64,000 nucleotides of DNA from Thiomicrorhabdus sp. (GTDB taxonomy: Bacteria > Pseudomonadota > Gammaproteobacteria > Thiomicrospirales > Thiomicrospiraceae): positions 1,384,985 through 1,448,984 of the forward strand of contig NZ_OY759719.1 in NCBI RefSeq assembly GCF_963662555.1, given 5' to 3'. The notes under the pieces are model-generated. The model saw only the letters and a list, made by a program, of their open reading frames with translations. It did not search any database and was not told the DNA's origin. This document shows positions 55,824 to 64,000 of the stretch, piece by piece (position 1 is the stretch's first letter; the number at the start of each line of letters is the position of its first letter). A program made the translations under genes and the position numbers.

Positions 55824-55872
55824 AGATTGTAAAGAACCCGTTTAAACAATTTTTAAGATAAGGTTTTGTATC

Positions 55873-55908
55873 AAAGGTATTCAATTATTGCTATTGAGTA
55901 CCTTTTTT
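55873..55908 (+). terminator. rho-independent terminator after dapB
   Basis: AAAGGTATTCAAT pairs with ATTGAGTACCTTT, followed by a T-run. Confidence 0.8.
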
Positions 55909-55985
55909 GTTTTTAGGGTTTGATTAATTTACCAGGCCTGGTAAAGTGAAAATATAAGTAATCAAGTAAAGGGTAATAGAACGTT

Positions 55986-56273
55986 ATGTCTAAAGAGTCT
56001 AAGAAAAAAAATGATAAAAAAACGGATAAAGAACTTGATAGAAAAGCTGCGTTAAAAACCGCTGAAAAAATTGAGAAAAAATTGGCTCAGCAAGCTAAAA
56101 AAGCCGAAAAAAAGGCCGAAGAAAAAATAAAAAAAGCCGAAAAGAAAATAAAGAAGAAAGAAGATAAAGAAGCTAAGAAAATAAAAGAAGAAATAAAAGC
56201 CGCTAAGAAAGCGGCTAAAAAAGCGACAAAAGAAGCCAAGAAAGAGCTTAAAAAAAGCAAAAAAGAGAAGTAA
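55986..56273 (+). CDS. small lysine-rich coiled-coil protein of unknown function
   Basis: A 95-aa, very basic protein composed almost entirely of Lys, Ala and Glu in helical runs such as KKAEKKAEEKIKKAEKK. It resembles histone-H1-like or AlgP-type tails only in composition. No signal peptide or membrane segment; a weak AGGG site lies upstream and a strong terminator follows, which supports a real gene. Nucleic-acid binding is a guess. Confidence 0.65.
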   Translation: MSKESKKKNDKKTDKELDRKAALKTAEKIEKKLAQQAKKAEKKAEEKIKKAEKKIKKKEDKEAKKIKEEIKAAKKAAKKATKEAKKELKKSKKEK

Positions 56274-56303
56274 ATAATAACTTTAATGTTTTAAGTTCTA
56301 GCT

Positions 56304-56341
56304 AAAAAAGGCCAACTCAATATTATTGAGTTGGCCTTTTT
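56304..56341. terminator. terminator after the lysine-rich gene
   Basis: AAAAAAGGCCAACTCAA, loop TATTA, TTGAGTTGGCCTTTTT: perfect 16-bp stem with T-run. Confidence 0.9.
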
Positions 56342-56385
56342 GTTTACTTAAATTTTATTTACTTAATTTTTGTTTACTTAATTTT
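56341..56385. repeat. three tandem 15-bp units
   Basis: TGTTTACTTAAATTT, TATTTACTTAATTTT and TGTTTACTTAATTTT follow each other directly, starting at the end of the terminator above. Confidence 0.8.
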
Positions 56386-56457
56386 GTTTAGTTATTAAAA
56401 ACAGAATAAGAGCTGCCTTTACAGGTTCATGCAAGTGCAAAGCTATCTCAAAACAAA

Positions 56458-57792
56458 TTACTCTTCTTTATCGGGGACAAACTTTAAAACATTGCCATTT
56501 ATGCAATAGCGTTTAAAAGTTGGGGCAGGGCCGTCGTTAAATACATGACCTAAATGAATCCCAGAACTTGCACTACGAACCTCGACTCTTGTCATGCCCA
56601 TGCTATTGTCTGTGTGCTCAGTAATCGCACCTTCTACCGGGCTAAAGAAACTTGGCCAACCTGTACCACTTTTAAATTTAGTGTCACTTCTAAACAATTT
56701 AGCACCTGTAATTGGATCAACAAAATAACCAGGCCTGGTCTCATCTAAATGCGAGCCTGTAAATGGTCTCTCGGTGCCTTCTTCAAACGCAATTTTACGC
56801 TGTTCTGGTGTGAGTAATCTAAAGCCTAACCATTTCCAAAAACGGGCTTTATCTCCGTTATAGCCAGTAAAACGAGAAACTTCTTTACCCTCTTCAAACA
56901 GCACAATTGTTGGAGTGGCAAACAGTGCTTTTTCTAATTTCCAATCTTGAGGAGGGTTTGGATTTAAAGTGGCCACAATGGGTACTTCAGAATTCCAAGT
57001 GTTGAGAATATCCGCCTTAAACTTTTTACAATAAGGACAATCTTCAGCTTCAAAAACAATCAATTGGCGTTGTTTATTGAGTTCACTTGCCTTTAGTTGA
57101 GCGTGTTGTTTGGTTTCAGAGCCTGGGTAAGCAACGCCTGTTCCGCCTAGTCCACAATAGCCGTTTGGATTCTTTTTAAGGTAATCTTGATGATACTCTT
57201 CAGCCGAAATGTAGTTAACTAAGGGGGCGATTTCAGTAGTGATTTTTGGAAAGCCCGCTTTTGTTAATGCTTGCTGATAAATCGCTTTAGTTTGTTCTGC
57301 GAGGTTCTTTTCGTCATCCGTTTGATAGTAAATGACACTGCGGTAATTTGTACCGACATCATTACCTTGACGGTTACCTTGAGTAGGATTATGACTCTCC
57401 CAAAATTTAATTAGGATGGTTTTTAAATCGACCATTGTGGGATTGTAGGTAACCTTAATAACCTCGGCATGATTACGTTTGGTAGAGAGTCCCATTTGAA
57501 TTTTTTGCTCAAGTCCCAAAACATCTTGATAACCAGCTTGAGTATCTTCACCGCCAGCGTAACCACTTTCTACATCAATGACGCCAGGTATTTCAGACAT
57601 ACGTTTTTCTGCTCCCCAAAAACAGCCCATCCCCAATACAATTGTTTTGCTATCAATATTGGTTTCTACCATATCATTTTTGTTTGTCATATCAGGCTCC
57701 TTGGCACAGCCGGGTAAGCTTAGAGTTAATGGAAGTAAGAGGGCAATCAACCACTTTGACAGTTTGGTTGTATTTAAATGTAATGCTGGCAT
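56458..57792 (-). CDS. lipoprotein MsrA-thioredoxin-MsrB fusion
   Basis: A 444-aa envelope methionine sulfoxide reductase. The signal peptide ends in a lipobox with C29. MsrA (about 50-225) has catalytic C57 in GMGCFWGAE; a thioredoxin-like middle (about 242-320) has CPYC at 252-255; MsrB (about 325-440) has HLGHVFNDG and catalytic C430 in KRYCINGNVL. The zinc-binding CxxC pairs of many MsrB are absent. In Neisseria PilB the order is thioredoxin-MsrA-MsrB; here the thioredoxin part is in the middle and could regenerate both. Confidence 0.9.
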   Translation of the reverse strand: MPALHLNTTKLSKWLIALLLPLTLSLPGCAKEPDMTNKNDMVETNIDSKTIVLGMGCFWGAEKRMSEIPGVIDVESGYAGGEDTQAGYQDVLGLEQKIQMGLSTKRNHAEVIKVTYNPTMVDLKTILIKFWESHNPTQGNRQGNDVGTNYRSVIYYQTDDEKNLAEQTKAIYQQALTKAGFPKITTEIAPLVNYISAEEYHQDYLKKNPNGYCGLGGTGVAYPGSETKQHAQLKASELNKQRQLIVFEAEDCPYCKKFKADILNTWNSEVPIVATLNPNPPQDWKLEKALFATPTIVLFEEGKEVSRFTGYNGDKARFWKWLGFRLLTPEQRKIAFEEGTERPFTGSHLDETRPGYFVDPITGAKLFRSDTKFKSGTGWPSFFSPVEGAITEHTDNSMGMTRVEVRSASSGIHLGHVFNDGPAPTFKRYCINGNVLKFVPDKEE

Positions 57793-58012
57793 GGATTATA
57801 TCCTTAATATCTTAATTTTTTATTGTGCTCTCTAATATAGACAGCTTTATTAAAAATTTCTTACTTGGTTTTTTCAAACTCCATGTTTTGTTCATGATTG
57901 CAGGCTTTTGTTTAAAAATGCAGTTTTACATTTTTGAGAAAGCCTTGCTAGAATGGGAGTAGAGATTGAGAGTGAGAGTACACATGTGTTATTACTGAAT
58001 AACAAATTTATC

Positions 58013-58534
58013 ATGCCTGTTTTTGTGAGAGCAAAGATAAGGGTGAATCAGTTTTTTTTGATTACGTTGTGTTTAATGGTCGCGGTTTTGGGTGGATGCT
58101 CAAGCACACCAAACAAGTCACAGCCATCATTTAAGATTGCAAAACAAGTTAACCTTAAGGACTCTAATAAAGTCAAAAGTCTTATATTGTCGCAATACAG
58201 ACTTTGGAAAGGCACACCGTATGAATACGGTGGTGTTGATTTTAATGGTGTTGATTGCTCTGCATTTGTTCAAAATACATTCCGTTCTAAATTAGGTTAC
58301 GCCATTCCAAGAACCACTAGAACGCAAATTAAATTGGGACGAAAAGTCTCCAAAAAACAGCTAAAAGTTGGTGATATTGTATTTTTTAAAACCGGTAGAA
58401 ATTCTTTGCATAATGGTATTTATATTGGTCAATCACAATTTGTACATGCCTCGAGTAGCAAAGGCGTCACTATCTCTAATTTAGAAAATGTGTACTGGAA
58501 AAAAACCTATTACCTATCAAGACGTATCTATTAA
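58013..58534 (+). CDS. NlpC/P60 peptidoglycan endopeptidase lipoprotein (Spr/MepS-like)
   Basis: A 173-aa outer-membrane lipoprotein that probably cleaves peptide cross-links in peptidoglycan. Signal peptide with lipobox VLGGC (C29). NlpC/P60 domain: C82 in VDCSAFVQNTF, H133 in LHNGIYIGQ, H145 in FVHASS. The start is uncertain: ATG 58013 gives a normal signal peptide, while an ATG at 57953 would add 20 residues; none has a good ribosome site. Confidence 0.85.
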   Translation: MPVFVRAKIRVNQFFLITLCLMVAVLGGCSSTPNKSQPSFKIAKQVNLKDSNKVKSLILSQYRLWKGTPYEYGGVDFNGVDCSAFVQNTFRSKLGYAIPRTTRTQIKLGRKVSKKQLKVGDIVFFKTGRNSLHNGIYIGQSQFVHASSSKGVTISNLENVYWKKTYYLSRRIY

Positions 58535-58549
58535 ATTAAAGGTTTTCTA

Positions 58550-59638
58550 TTAACCTAACCGTATTGGCAAACGCTGATTTCCCCATGTACCAGGTAATTC
58601 ATCAAATACCCCTGTAATTGGTGTTTGGCAGTGTTTACAACAGCCGCCTTCTAACTGCCAATTTGTAATTTCATAAAAATGGCGTTCTATCACCTTTTGG
58701 CCACAGTTTGGACAATAAGTGGCCTGGCCATCTGGATCGGTCACATTACCTGTATAAACATAGTTTAGCCCTGTGTTCATTGCAATTGTACGAGCCTTTT
58801 CTAACGTTGAGAATGGCGTGGCAGGGTTATCCATCATTCGATAATCTGGATGGTATTTTGTAAAGTGAATCGGTACGTCTGCACCACAGTGCTCTAAAAT
58901 CCACTCAGACATTTCAGTAATTTCTTTTTCAGAGTCATTTTCGCCAGGTATTAATAGGGTGGTGAGTTCAAGCCATGTATTGGTTTCCTGAGCAACGTAT
59001 TCAATGGTATCAAGCACAGGTTGAATTTTTGCACCAGTCAGCTTTTGATAGAAACGTTTGTTAAACGCTTTTAAGTCTATGTTAGTGGCGTCCATTGCTT
59101 TAAAAAATTCTTCACGAGGTTGCTCGCTGATATAGCCTGCCGTTACAGCAATATTTTTAACTCCTTTTTCACGGCACGCTTCTGCAGTATCCAAAGCGTA
59201 TTCGTAAAAAATAACGGGATCGTTATAGGTGTATGCAACAGATGCACAGTGATGTTTTTGTGCAGCCTCAGCTAGCATATCAGGAGTGGCCTGGTCGAGT
59301 AGTCTATCCATATCTCTTGCTTTAGACATATCCCAGTTCTGGCAGAATTTACAGGCTAAATTACAACCAGCGGTACCAAATGATAATACGGATGATCCAG
59401 GTAAAAATTGGTTAAGGGGTTTCTTTTCAATAGGGTCAATACAAAATCCACTTGAACGCCCATAAGAAGTTAACCACATCTGATTGTTTTTACGTCCACG
59501 TACAAAACAAAACCCTCTTTGGTCTTCTTTTAGTTGGCATTCTCGTGGACACAAATCACATTGAATTAACCCATTTTCTAATTGATGCCAGTGTTCAACA
59601 GGGATGATTGACGGCATATTAAGGTCAATATTTTTCAT
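58550..59638 (-). CDS. amrS: AmmeMemoRadiSam system radical SAM enzyme
   Basis: A 362-aa radical SAM protein. The cluster motif C92-x3-C96-x2-C99 lies in GCNLACKFCQNW. An N-terminal cysteine set (CDLCPRECQL, GFCFVR) and a C-terminal ribbon (YCPNCGQ, CCKHCQ) may hold more metal. This is the AmrS-type enzyme (TIGR04337-like); it resembles pyruvate formate-lyase activase, but no lyase gene is near. Divergent from memo and AMMECR1 genes, 74 bp apart. The substrate of the three-protein system is unknown. Confidence 0.92.
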   Translation of the reverse strand: MKNIDLNMPSIIPVEHWHQLENGLIQCDLCPRECQLKEDQRGFCFVRGRKNNQMWLTSYGRSSGFCIDPIEKKPLNQFLPGSSVLSFGTAGCNLACKFCQNWDMSKARDMDRLLDQATPDMLAEAAQKHHCASVAYTYNDPVIFYEYALDTAEACREKGVKNIAVTAGYISEQPREEFFKAMDATNIDLKAFNKRFYQKLTGAKIQPVLDTIEYVAQETNTWLELTTLLIPGENDSEKEITEMSEWILEHCGADVPIHFTKYHPDYRMMDNPATPFSTLEKARTIAMNTGLNYVYTGNVTDPDGQATYCPNCGQKVIERHFYEITNWQLEGGCCKHCQTPITGVFDELPGTWGNQRLPIRLG

Positions 59639-59712
59639 TATCTAATTACTCTTGAAATTTACAAATCTACTCTTATATATAGAGGTAACTTATTATTATT
59701 CAAGGAAAAATG

Positions 59713-60543
59713 ATGAATGTTAGAAAAGCTGCAGTAGCAGGCTTGTTTTATCCTGACTCAGATGCGCAAATTCTTCATTTTATGGAATCTTGCCAACTTG
59801 CTTTGTCAGAGCAAGCTAATTCTGAAAGAGAAGATGCACCCAGAGTGTTGGTTATGCCGCATGCTGGTTATGTTTATTCTGGTTGTGCGGCCTACCAAGG
59901 TGCACGTTTATGGCAAAACCATGAGGAAATTAAGACTATTGTGGTGATTGGCCCAGCTCATAGAGTGGCTTTTGAAGGTGTAGCGACGATTTCTAATGAG
60001 GCAATGGCAACTCCACTAGGTAACTGTGTAGTAGATTATGAGTTGCGAGATGAGTTACTTAATAAATTTGAATTTGTAGGCGTTTCAGATTTTGCTCATG
60101 CTGAGGAGCATAGTTTAGAAGTGGAATTACCGTTTATTCAGACATTTGTGCCAGAAGCTAAGATTTTACCTCTTCTTAATGGGAGAACTTCTGCTCAAGA
60201 GGTTGCCCAGATAGTCTCTTATCTGTGGAATCGAAAAGATATCTATTTTGTTATTAGTAGTGACCTGAGTCATTTTCATTCTTATGAGGTCGCTCAAGGT
60301 ATTGATCAACAAACGGCCGATATGATTGAAAGTGGAGAGTGGCAAGCTCTTAACGATGAACGTGCTTGTGGGTATGTAGGAATTCAAGGGGTTTTAAAAC
60401 ATATTACAGAAAGTCAGTTTGATGAGGGAATTCATATTGAACGATTGGCTTTATTGAATTCTGCTGATACAGCAGGAGATAAACAACGTGTTGTGGGGTA
60501 TGGTACTTGGGCAATTTATGATAGTAGTCAAGGAATTGCGTAA
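59713..60543 (+). CDS. amrB: AmmeMemoRadiSam system protein B (MEMO1 family)
   Basis: A 276-aa metal-site protein related to class III extradiol dioxygenases. Family marks: RKAAVAGLFYP, MPHAGYVYSGCAAYQGA, IGPAHRV, ADAEEHSLEVELPFIQ-like segment (FAHAEEHSLEVELPF) and SSDLSHFH. These His/Asp residues form the putative active site. Two adjacent ATGs exist (59710, 59713); the second has better spacing to AAGGA. It shares a TAATG overlap with the next gene. Confidence 0.92.
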   Translation: MNVRKAAVAGLFYPDSDAQILHFMESCQLALSEQANSEREDAPRVLVMPHAGYVYSGCAAYQGARLWQNHEEIKTIVVIGPAHRVAFEGVATISNEAMATPLGNCVVDYELRDELLNKFEFVGVSDFAHAEEHSLEVELPFIQTFVPEAKILPLLNGRTSAQEVAQIVSYLWNRKDIYFVISSDLSHFHSYEVAQGIDQQTADMIESGEWQALNDERACGYVGIQGVLKHITESQFDEGIHIERLALLNSADTAGDKQRVVGYGTWAIYDSSQGIA

Positions 60544-61118
60544 TGAAATTGAATAATGAAAATGTTAATCAGCTTTTTACGCTTGCTAAATCGACTATAG
60601 AAAATGGTGTTTTGCAAAAATCAATGGATTTACCTTTTGCAGAGCTAAAACAGCAGAGTCCATTTAATAGTATGGCTGCTACTTTTGTTACTTTGCATTT
60701 ACAGCAACAGTTGCGCGGTTGCATTGGTACATTAGAGGCACATCGAAGCTTATATGATGATGTGGTTTACAATGCCTATGCAGCCGCTTTTAAAGATCCT
60801 CGATTTAGTCCGGTATCGGCTTTAGAAATTGACGATTTGAATTTGGAAATTTCGATATTGTCTGAACCTGAGGAGATAACTCAATGTGACAACAAAGCAG
60901 ATTTAGTTGAACAGTTAACCCCCTTTAAAGATGGTTTGATTATTTCTGATGGTGTACGACGAGCGACTTTTTTACCCTCAGTATGGCAGCAACTTGAAGA
61001 TAAGCATCTTTTCGTCGAGCATTTAATGCGAAAAGCGGGGATTTTTAGTTGGTCAGATTCCATTCAATGTTCCCGTTATTTTGTTGAATCCTATGAAAAT
61101 GATTGGAGAAATATTTAA
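60543..61118 (+). CDS. amrA: AmmeMemoRadiSam system protein A (AMMECR1 family)
   Basis: A 191-aa protein of the AMMECR1 family with the hallmark LRGCIGTLEAHRSL, followed by AAAFKDPRFSPVSALEIDDLNLEISILSEPE, KDGLIISDG and FLPSVWQQ, and ends FVESYENDW. Function unknown; always associated with the two preceding partners. Its ATG overlaps the MEMO stop codon. Confidence 0.92.
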   Translation: MKLNNENVNQLFTLAKSTIENGVLQKSMDLPFAELKQQSPFNSMAATFVTLHLQQQLRGCIGTLEAHRSLYDDVVYNAYAAAFKDPRFSPVSALEIDDLNLEISILSEPEEITQCDNKADLVEQLTPFKDGLIISDGVRRATFLPSVWQQLEDKHLFVEHLMRKAGIFSWSDSIQCSRYFVESYENDWRNI

Positions 61119-61233
61119 CTCAATTTTAACTAAGTTTATAAAAGCGCAACTGGTTATATTTAGCGAGCACAATGAACTCAGTTAACTCGAGCAAAAAAAG
61201 TCAATAAAACCCAGTGATATGCGGTTTTTCATA

Positions 61234-61262
61234 TAGACATTGATATGGATATACAGTACAAT
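61234..61262 (+). promoter_or_regulatory. candidate carAB promoter
   Basis: TAGACA and TACAAT with 17-bp spacing, about 230 bp before the carA ATG, leaving a long untranslated leader. Confidence 0.4.
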
Positions 61263-61354
61263 CCGCGTTATTGATTTTTGCGACTGAAATTAAACAGTTA
61301 ATTGCAATTTACGGAGTATTTAGCGGGGATGATTCAGTTCATTTAGCAACTAAG

Positions 61355-61396
61355 AAACGGAGTGAGTCTTCTCAGGGAGGCTGGCTCCGTTTTTTT
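61355..61396 (+). terminator. leader terminator/attenuator upstream of carA
   Basis: AAACGGAG and CTCCGTTT pair around a 22-base inner region rich in G and C, followed by seven T. It lies about 100 bp before the carA ATG and after the likely promoter, so transcripts must pass it; regulated antitermination is likely. The rest of the 375-bp gap from 61119 has no gene I can support. Confidence 0.7.
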
Positions 61397-61493
61397 GTAT
61401 GTGCCGTAAATATATTGAGATCTCTTAACTTATGTAGAGATTTTATTTTGTAATTCTGGATTATTTTCAAAACACTTTTGGATGGATATATAA

Positions 61494-62627
61494 ATGACAC
61501 AAGCTTTGCTGGCTTTAGAAGACGGAACCCTTTTTTGGGGAACCTCGCTCGGTGCGGAAGGGGAAACAACAGGTGAAGTAGTTTTTAACACCTCGTTGAC
61601 AGGATACCAAGAGATCCTAACGGATCCTTCTTACTTCAAACAAATCGTTACATTAACCTACCCACATATTGGTAACGTTGGTGTGAATGCAGAGGATGAA
61701 GAGTCTCCAAATATCATGGCTCAAGGTCTGGTTATTAAAGACTGTCCACCAGTGATGAGTAACTTCCGTGCAGAGAAAAGCTTGCCTGATTATTTAAAAG
61801 AACAAAATGTAGTGGCAATTGCTGATATTGATACTCGCAAGCTAACACGTATTTTGCGTGATAAGGGTGCTCAGTCTGGTGTGATTGTTGCGGGAGAAAA
61901 TATTGATGCTGAAGATGCTGTGGCAAAAGCCAAAGCATTCAGTGGTCTAAAAGGTTTAGATTTAGCTAAAGAAGTAACGACTGCAGAAACTTATGTTTGG
62001 ACAGAAGGTTCTTGGTCTTTAGGTAAAGGCCATGCAGATTGTTCTGCCAATAATGATTTTCATGTTGTGGCTTATGACTATGGCGTTAAGCGTAACATCC
62101 TGCGCATGATTGCCGACCGTGGTTGCAAATTAACCGTTGTGCCAGCAAAAACTCCAGCCGAAGATGTATTAGCCATGAATCCAGATGGCATTTTCTTGTC
62201 GAATGGACCTGGTGATCCAGAGCCATGTGATTATGCGATTGAAGCAATTCAAAAAGTGTTAGAAACAGATATCCCAGTATTTGGTATCTGTTTAGGTCAT
62301 CAGCTACTTGCTTTAGCGAGCGGAGCAAAAACCGTTAAAATGAAGTTTGGTCATCATGGTGCTAACCACCCTGTACAAGATATGGATTCTAAGAAAGTGA
62401 TGATTACTTCTCAGAACCACGGTTTTGCGGTAGATGGAGAGACGCTTCCAGCAAACCTAAAAGCTACACATAAATCATTGTTTGATGGTTCTTTACAAGG
62501 TATCTCTCGTACAGATAAATCTGCATTTAGCTTCCAGGGTCACCCTGAAGCGAGTCCTGGTCCGCACGATGTTGCACCTTTATTTGACCAGTTTATTGAT
62601 AACATGAAAAACGCAAAAAACGCGTAA
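61494..62627 (+). CDS. carA: carbamoyl-phosphate synthase, small (glutaminase) subunit
   Basis: Supplies ammonia from glutamine to CarB. The 377-aa protein has the N-terminal CPSase domain ([50 protein letters not shown]) and the class I glutamine amidotransferase domain with nucleophile Cys in [13 protein letters not shown] and His/Glu in [13 protein letters not shown]. Weak ribosome site. carB follows 19 bp later. Confidence 0.97.
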   Translation: MTQALLALEDGTLFWGTSLGAEGETTGEVVFNTSLTGYQEILTDPSYFKQIVTLTYPHIGNVGVNAEDEESPNIMAQGLVIKDCPPVMSNFRAEKSLPDYLKEQNVVAIADIDTRKLTRILRDKGAQSGVIVAGENIDAEDAVAKAKAFSGLKGLDLAKEVTTAETYVWTEGSWSLGKGHADCSANNDFHVVAYDYGVKRNILRMIADRGCKLTVVPAKTPAEDVLAMNPDGIFLSNGPGDPEPCDYAIEAIQKVLETDIPVFGICLGHQLLALASGAKTVKMKFGHHGANHPVQDMDSKKVMITSQNHGFAVDGETLPANLKATHKSLFDGSLQGISRTDKSAFSFQGHPEASPGPHDVAPLFDQFIDNMKNAKNA

Positions 62628-62646
62628 CCGACAGTAGGAAGTTAGA

Positions 62647-64000
62647 ATGCCAAAAAGAAGTGATATACAAAGTATTATGATTATTGGTGCTGGCCCTATT
62701 ATTATCGGGCAAGCATGTGAATTTGATTATTCTGGAGTTCAAGCGTGTAAAGCACTTAAAGAAGAGGGCTACCGTGTCATCTTAGTAAACTCTAACCCAG
62801 CAACTATTATGACTGACCCTGATATGGCTGATGCAACCTATATCGAGCCAATTGAGTGGAAAACAGTTGAAACGATTATTGCAAAAGAACGTCCAGATGC
62901 AATTTTGCCAACCATGGGTGGGCAAACAGCGCTGAACTGTGCTTTAGATTTAGATGAAAAAGGCGTATTAGCCAAATACGGTGTTGAGTTGATTGGTGCG
63001 AATGCCGACGCTATCGATAAAGCTGAAAACCGTGACCGTTTCCGTCAAGCAATGACTAAAATCGGTCTTGATATGCCTAAGTCTGATGTGGCTCACAATA
63101 TGGAAGAAGCTTGGGCTATTCAAGCTGAAGTTGGTTTTCCAACGGTTATCCGCCCATCATTCACTTTAGGTGGTTCTGGTGGTGGTATTGCCTACAACAA
63201 ACAAGAATTTGAACAAATTTGTAAATTTGGTTTGGACCTTTCTCCTACTAAAGAACTTTTGATTGAAGAATCAATTGAAGGTTGGAAAGAGTATGAGATG
63301 GAAGTGGTACGTGACAAAAACGACAACTCTATTATTGTTTGTTCAATCGAAAACTTAGATCCAATGGGTGTACACACTGGTGACTCAATTACTGTTGCAC
63401 CAGCACAGACCTTAACAGATAAAGAATATCAAATCATGCGTAATGCCTCTTTGGCAGTATTGCGTGAGATTGGAGTTGAAACGGGTGGTTCTAACGTTCA
63501 ATTCTCAATCCACCCTGATACAGGGCGTATGATTATTATTGAGATGAACCCACGTGTATCTCGTTCCTCAGCTTTAGCATCGAAAGCAACTGGTTTCCCA
63601 ATTGCTAAAATTGCAGCAAAATTAGCCGTGGGTTACACGCTTGATGAGCTATCTAATGATATTACTAATGGCGCAACACCAGCATCGTTTGAACCAACGA
63701 TTGATTACGTAGTAACAAAAGTTCCTCGTTTCACATTTGAGAAGTTCCCTCAAGCTCAAAACCGTCTATCGACACAGATGAAGTCGGTTGGTGAAGTGAT
63801 GGCGATGGGTCGTAACTTCCAAGAGTCTATTCAAAAAGCATTACGTGGTTTAGAAACCGATAAATCTGGATTTGATGAAATCATGCCATTGGCAACGATG
63901 GAAGAAAAAGAAATCAAAGATAAACTACGTCAAGAATTACGTAATCCAGGAGCTGAGCGTCTTTGGTACGTTGCAGATGCATTCCGCGCAGGTTGGGATC
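62647..64000 (+). CDS. carB: carbamoyl-phosphate synthase, large subunit (N-terminal part, runs past window end)
   Basis: About 451 codons of the roughly 1070-codon gene, starting [30 protein letters not shown] after AGGAAG. The first ATP-grasp unit is present: [27 protein letters not shown], and NVQFSIHPD with [19 protein letters not shown]. The reading frame stays open to the last base, so truncation is due to the window edge. Carbamoyl phosphate serves pyrimidine and arginine synthesis. Confidence 0.97.
   Translation, partial: MPKRSDIQSIMIIGAGPIIIGQACEFDYSGVQACKALKEEGYRVILVNSNPATIMTDPDMADATYIEPIEWKTVETIIAKERPDAILPTMGGQTALNCALDLDEKGVLAKYGVELIGANADAIDKAENRDRFRQAMTKIGLDMPKSDVAHNMEEAWAIQAEVGFPTVIRPSFTLGGSGGGIAYNKQEFEQICKFGLDLSPTKELLIEESIEGWKEYEMEVVRDKNDNSIIVCSIENLDPMGVHTGDSITVAPAQTLTDKEYQIMRNASLAVLREIGVETGGSNVQFSIHPDTGRMIIIEMNPRVSRSSALASKATGFPIAKIAAKLAVGYTLDELSNDITNGATPASFEPTIDYVVTKVPRFTFEKFPQAQNRLSTQMKSVGEVMAMGRNFQESIQKALRGLETDKSGFDEIMPLATMEEKEIKDKLRQELRNPGAERLWYVADAFRAGWD

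Noticed and set aside
61271..61453. 60-aa reading in the carA leader as a leader peptide
   Set aside because: It needs a TTG start without ribosome site, shows no run of regulatory codons, and passes through the terminator stem; the hairpin itself is the better-supported feature.

Overview
The window is a low-GC (roughly 40%, estimated by eye) chromosomal segment of a gammaproteobacterium. The housekeeping gene order (ratA-rnfH, bamE divergent from fur, recN-nadK, hrcA, grpE-dnaK-dnaJ-dapB, carA-carB, smpB beside ssrA) is typical of that class. The overall flavour suggests a Thiomicrorhabdus/Hydrogenovibrio-like sulfur oxidiser, but the genus is inference. The 12-bp palindrome ACCAGGCCTGGT and its near-matches recur about 25 times, inside and between genes.

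Region 1 (1-9.0 kb) is a blue-light and photo-oxidative-stress island. A MerR regulator of the LitR type without a recognisable B12 motif lies beside a short LOV photoreceptor. With them are a DUF523/DUF1722 protein, an exported PrxQ-type peroxiredoxin, ferrochelatase, a TIGR01777 epimerase, a photolyase split into two genes in reversed domain order, an unknown 145-aa protein and a ChrR-like double cupin. Two decayed relics (a CIA30-family end and a DUF2805/TIGR03643 gene) lie among them. Two promoters carry 11-bp-spaced TTGTACA/TGTATA-type direct repeats, candidate regulator sites. pdxH and a small zinc-ribbon gene follow.

Region 2 (10.1-40.4 kb) is a purine-salvage and purine-catabolism supercluster. 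It covers outer-membrane entry (Tsx-like), import (a BMP-type ABC system, an NCS2 permease, an NMT1/THI5-type ABC system), deamination (adenine, guanine, 8-oxoguanine), xanthine dehydrogenase XdhABC, membrane urate hydroxylase PuuD, HIU hydrolase, OHCU decarboxylase, allantoinase PuuE, allantoate amidohydrolase, ureidoglycine-glyoxylate aminotransferase PucG, and an oxalurate/oxamate end with an amidase, an RraA-like protein, a TauE-type exporter and an HpxW-type oxamate amidohydrolase. Xanthine phosphoribosyltransferase and a molybdenum-carrier-like protein are also present. A GntR/FCD regulator sits at the centre. The palindrome ATTGT-N2-ACAAT lies before its gene and before four other transcription units, defining a probable regulon.

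Region 3 (40.6-64 kb) is core genome: tmRNA with tag ANDDNYALAA, smpB, outer-membrane and iron genes, the heat-shock cluster with two recognisable sigma-32 promoters and a degenerate CIRCE element at hrcA, dapB, a MsrA-thioredoxin-MsrB fusion, an NlpC/P60 lipoprotein, the complete AmmeMemoRadiSam triad, and carAB behind an apparent attenuator; carB runs off the end. The dnaK-dnaJ gap contains a 158-bp fold-back element and a second imperfect inverted repeat.
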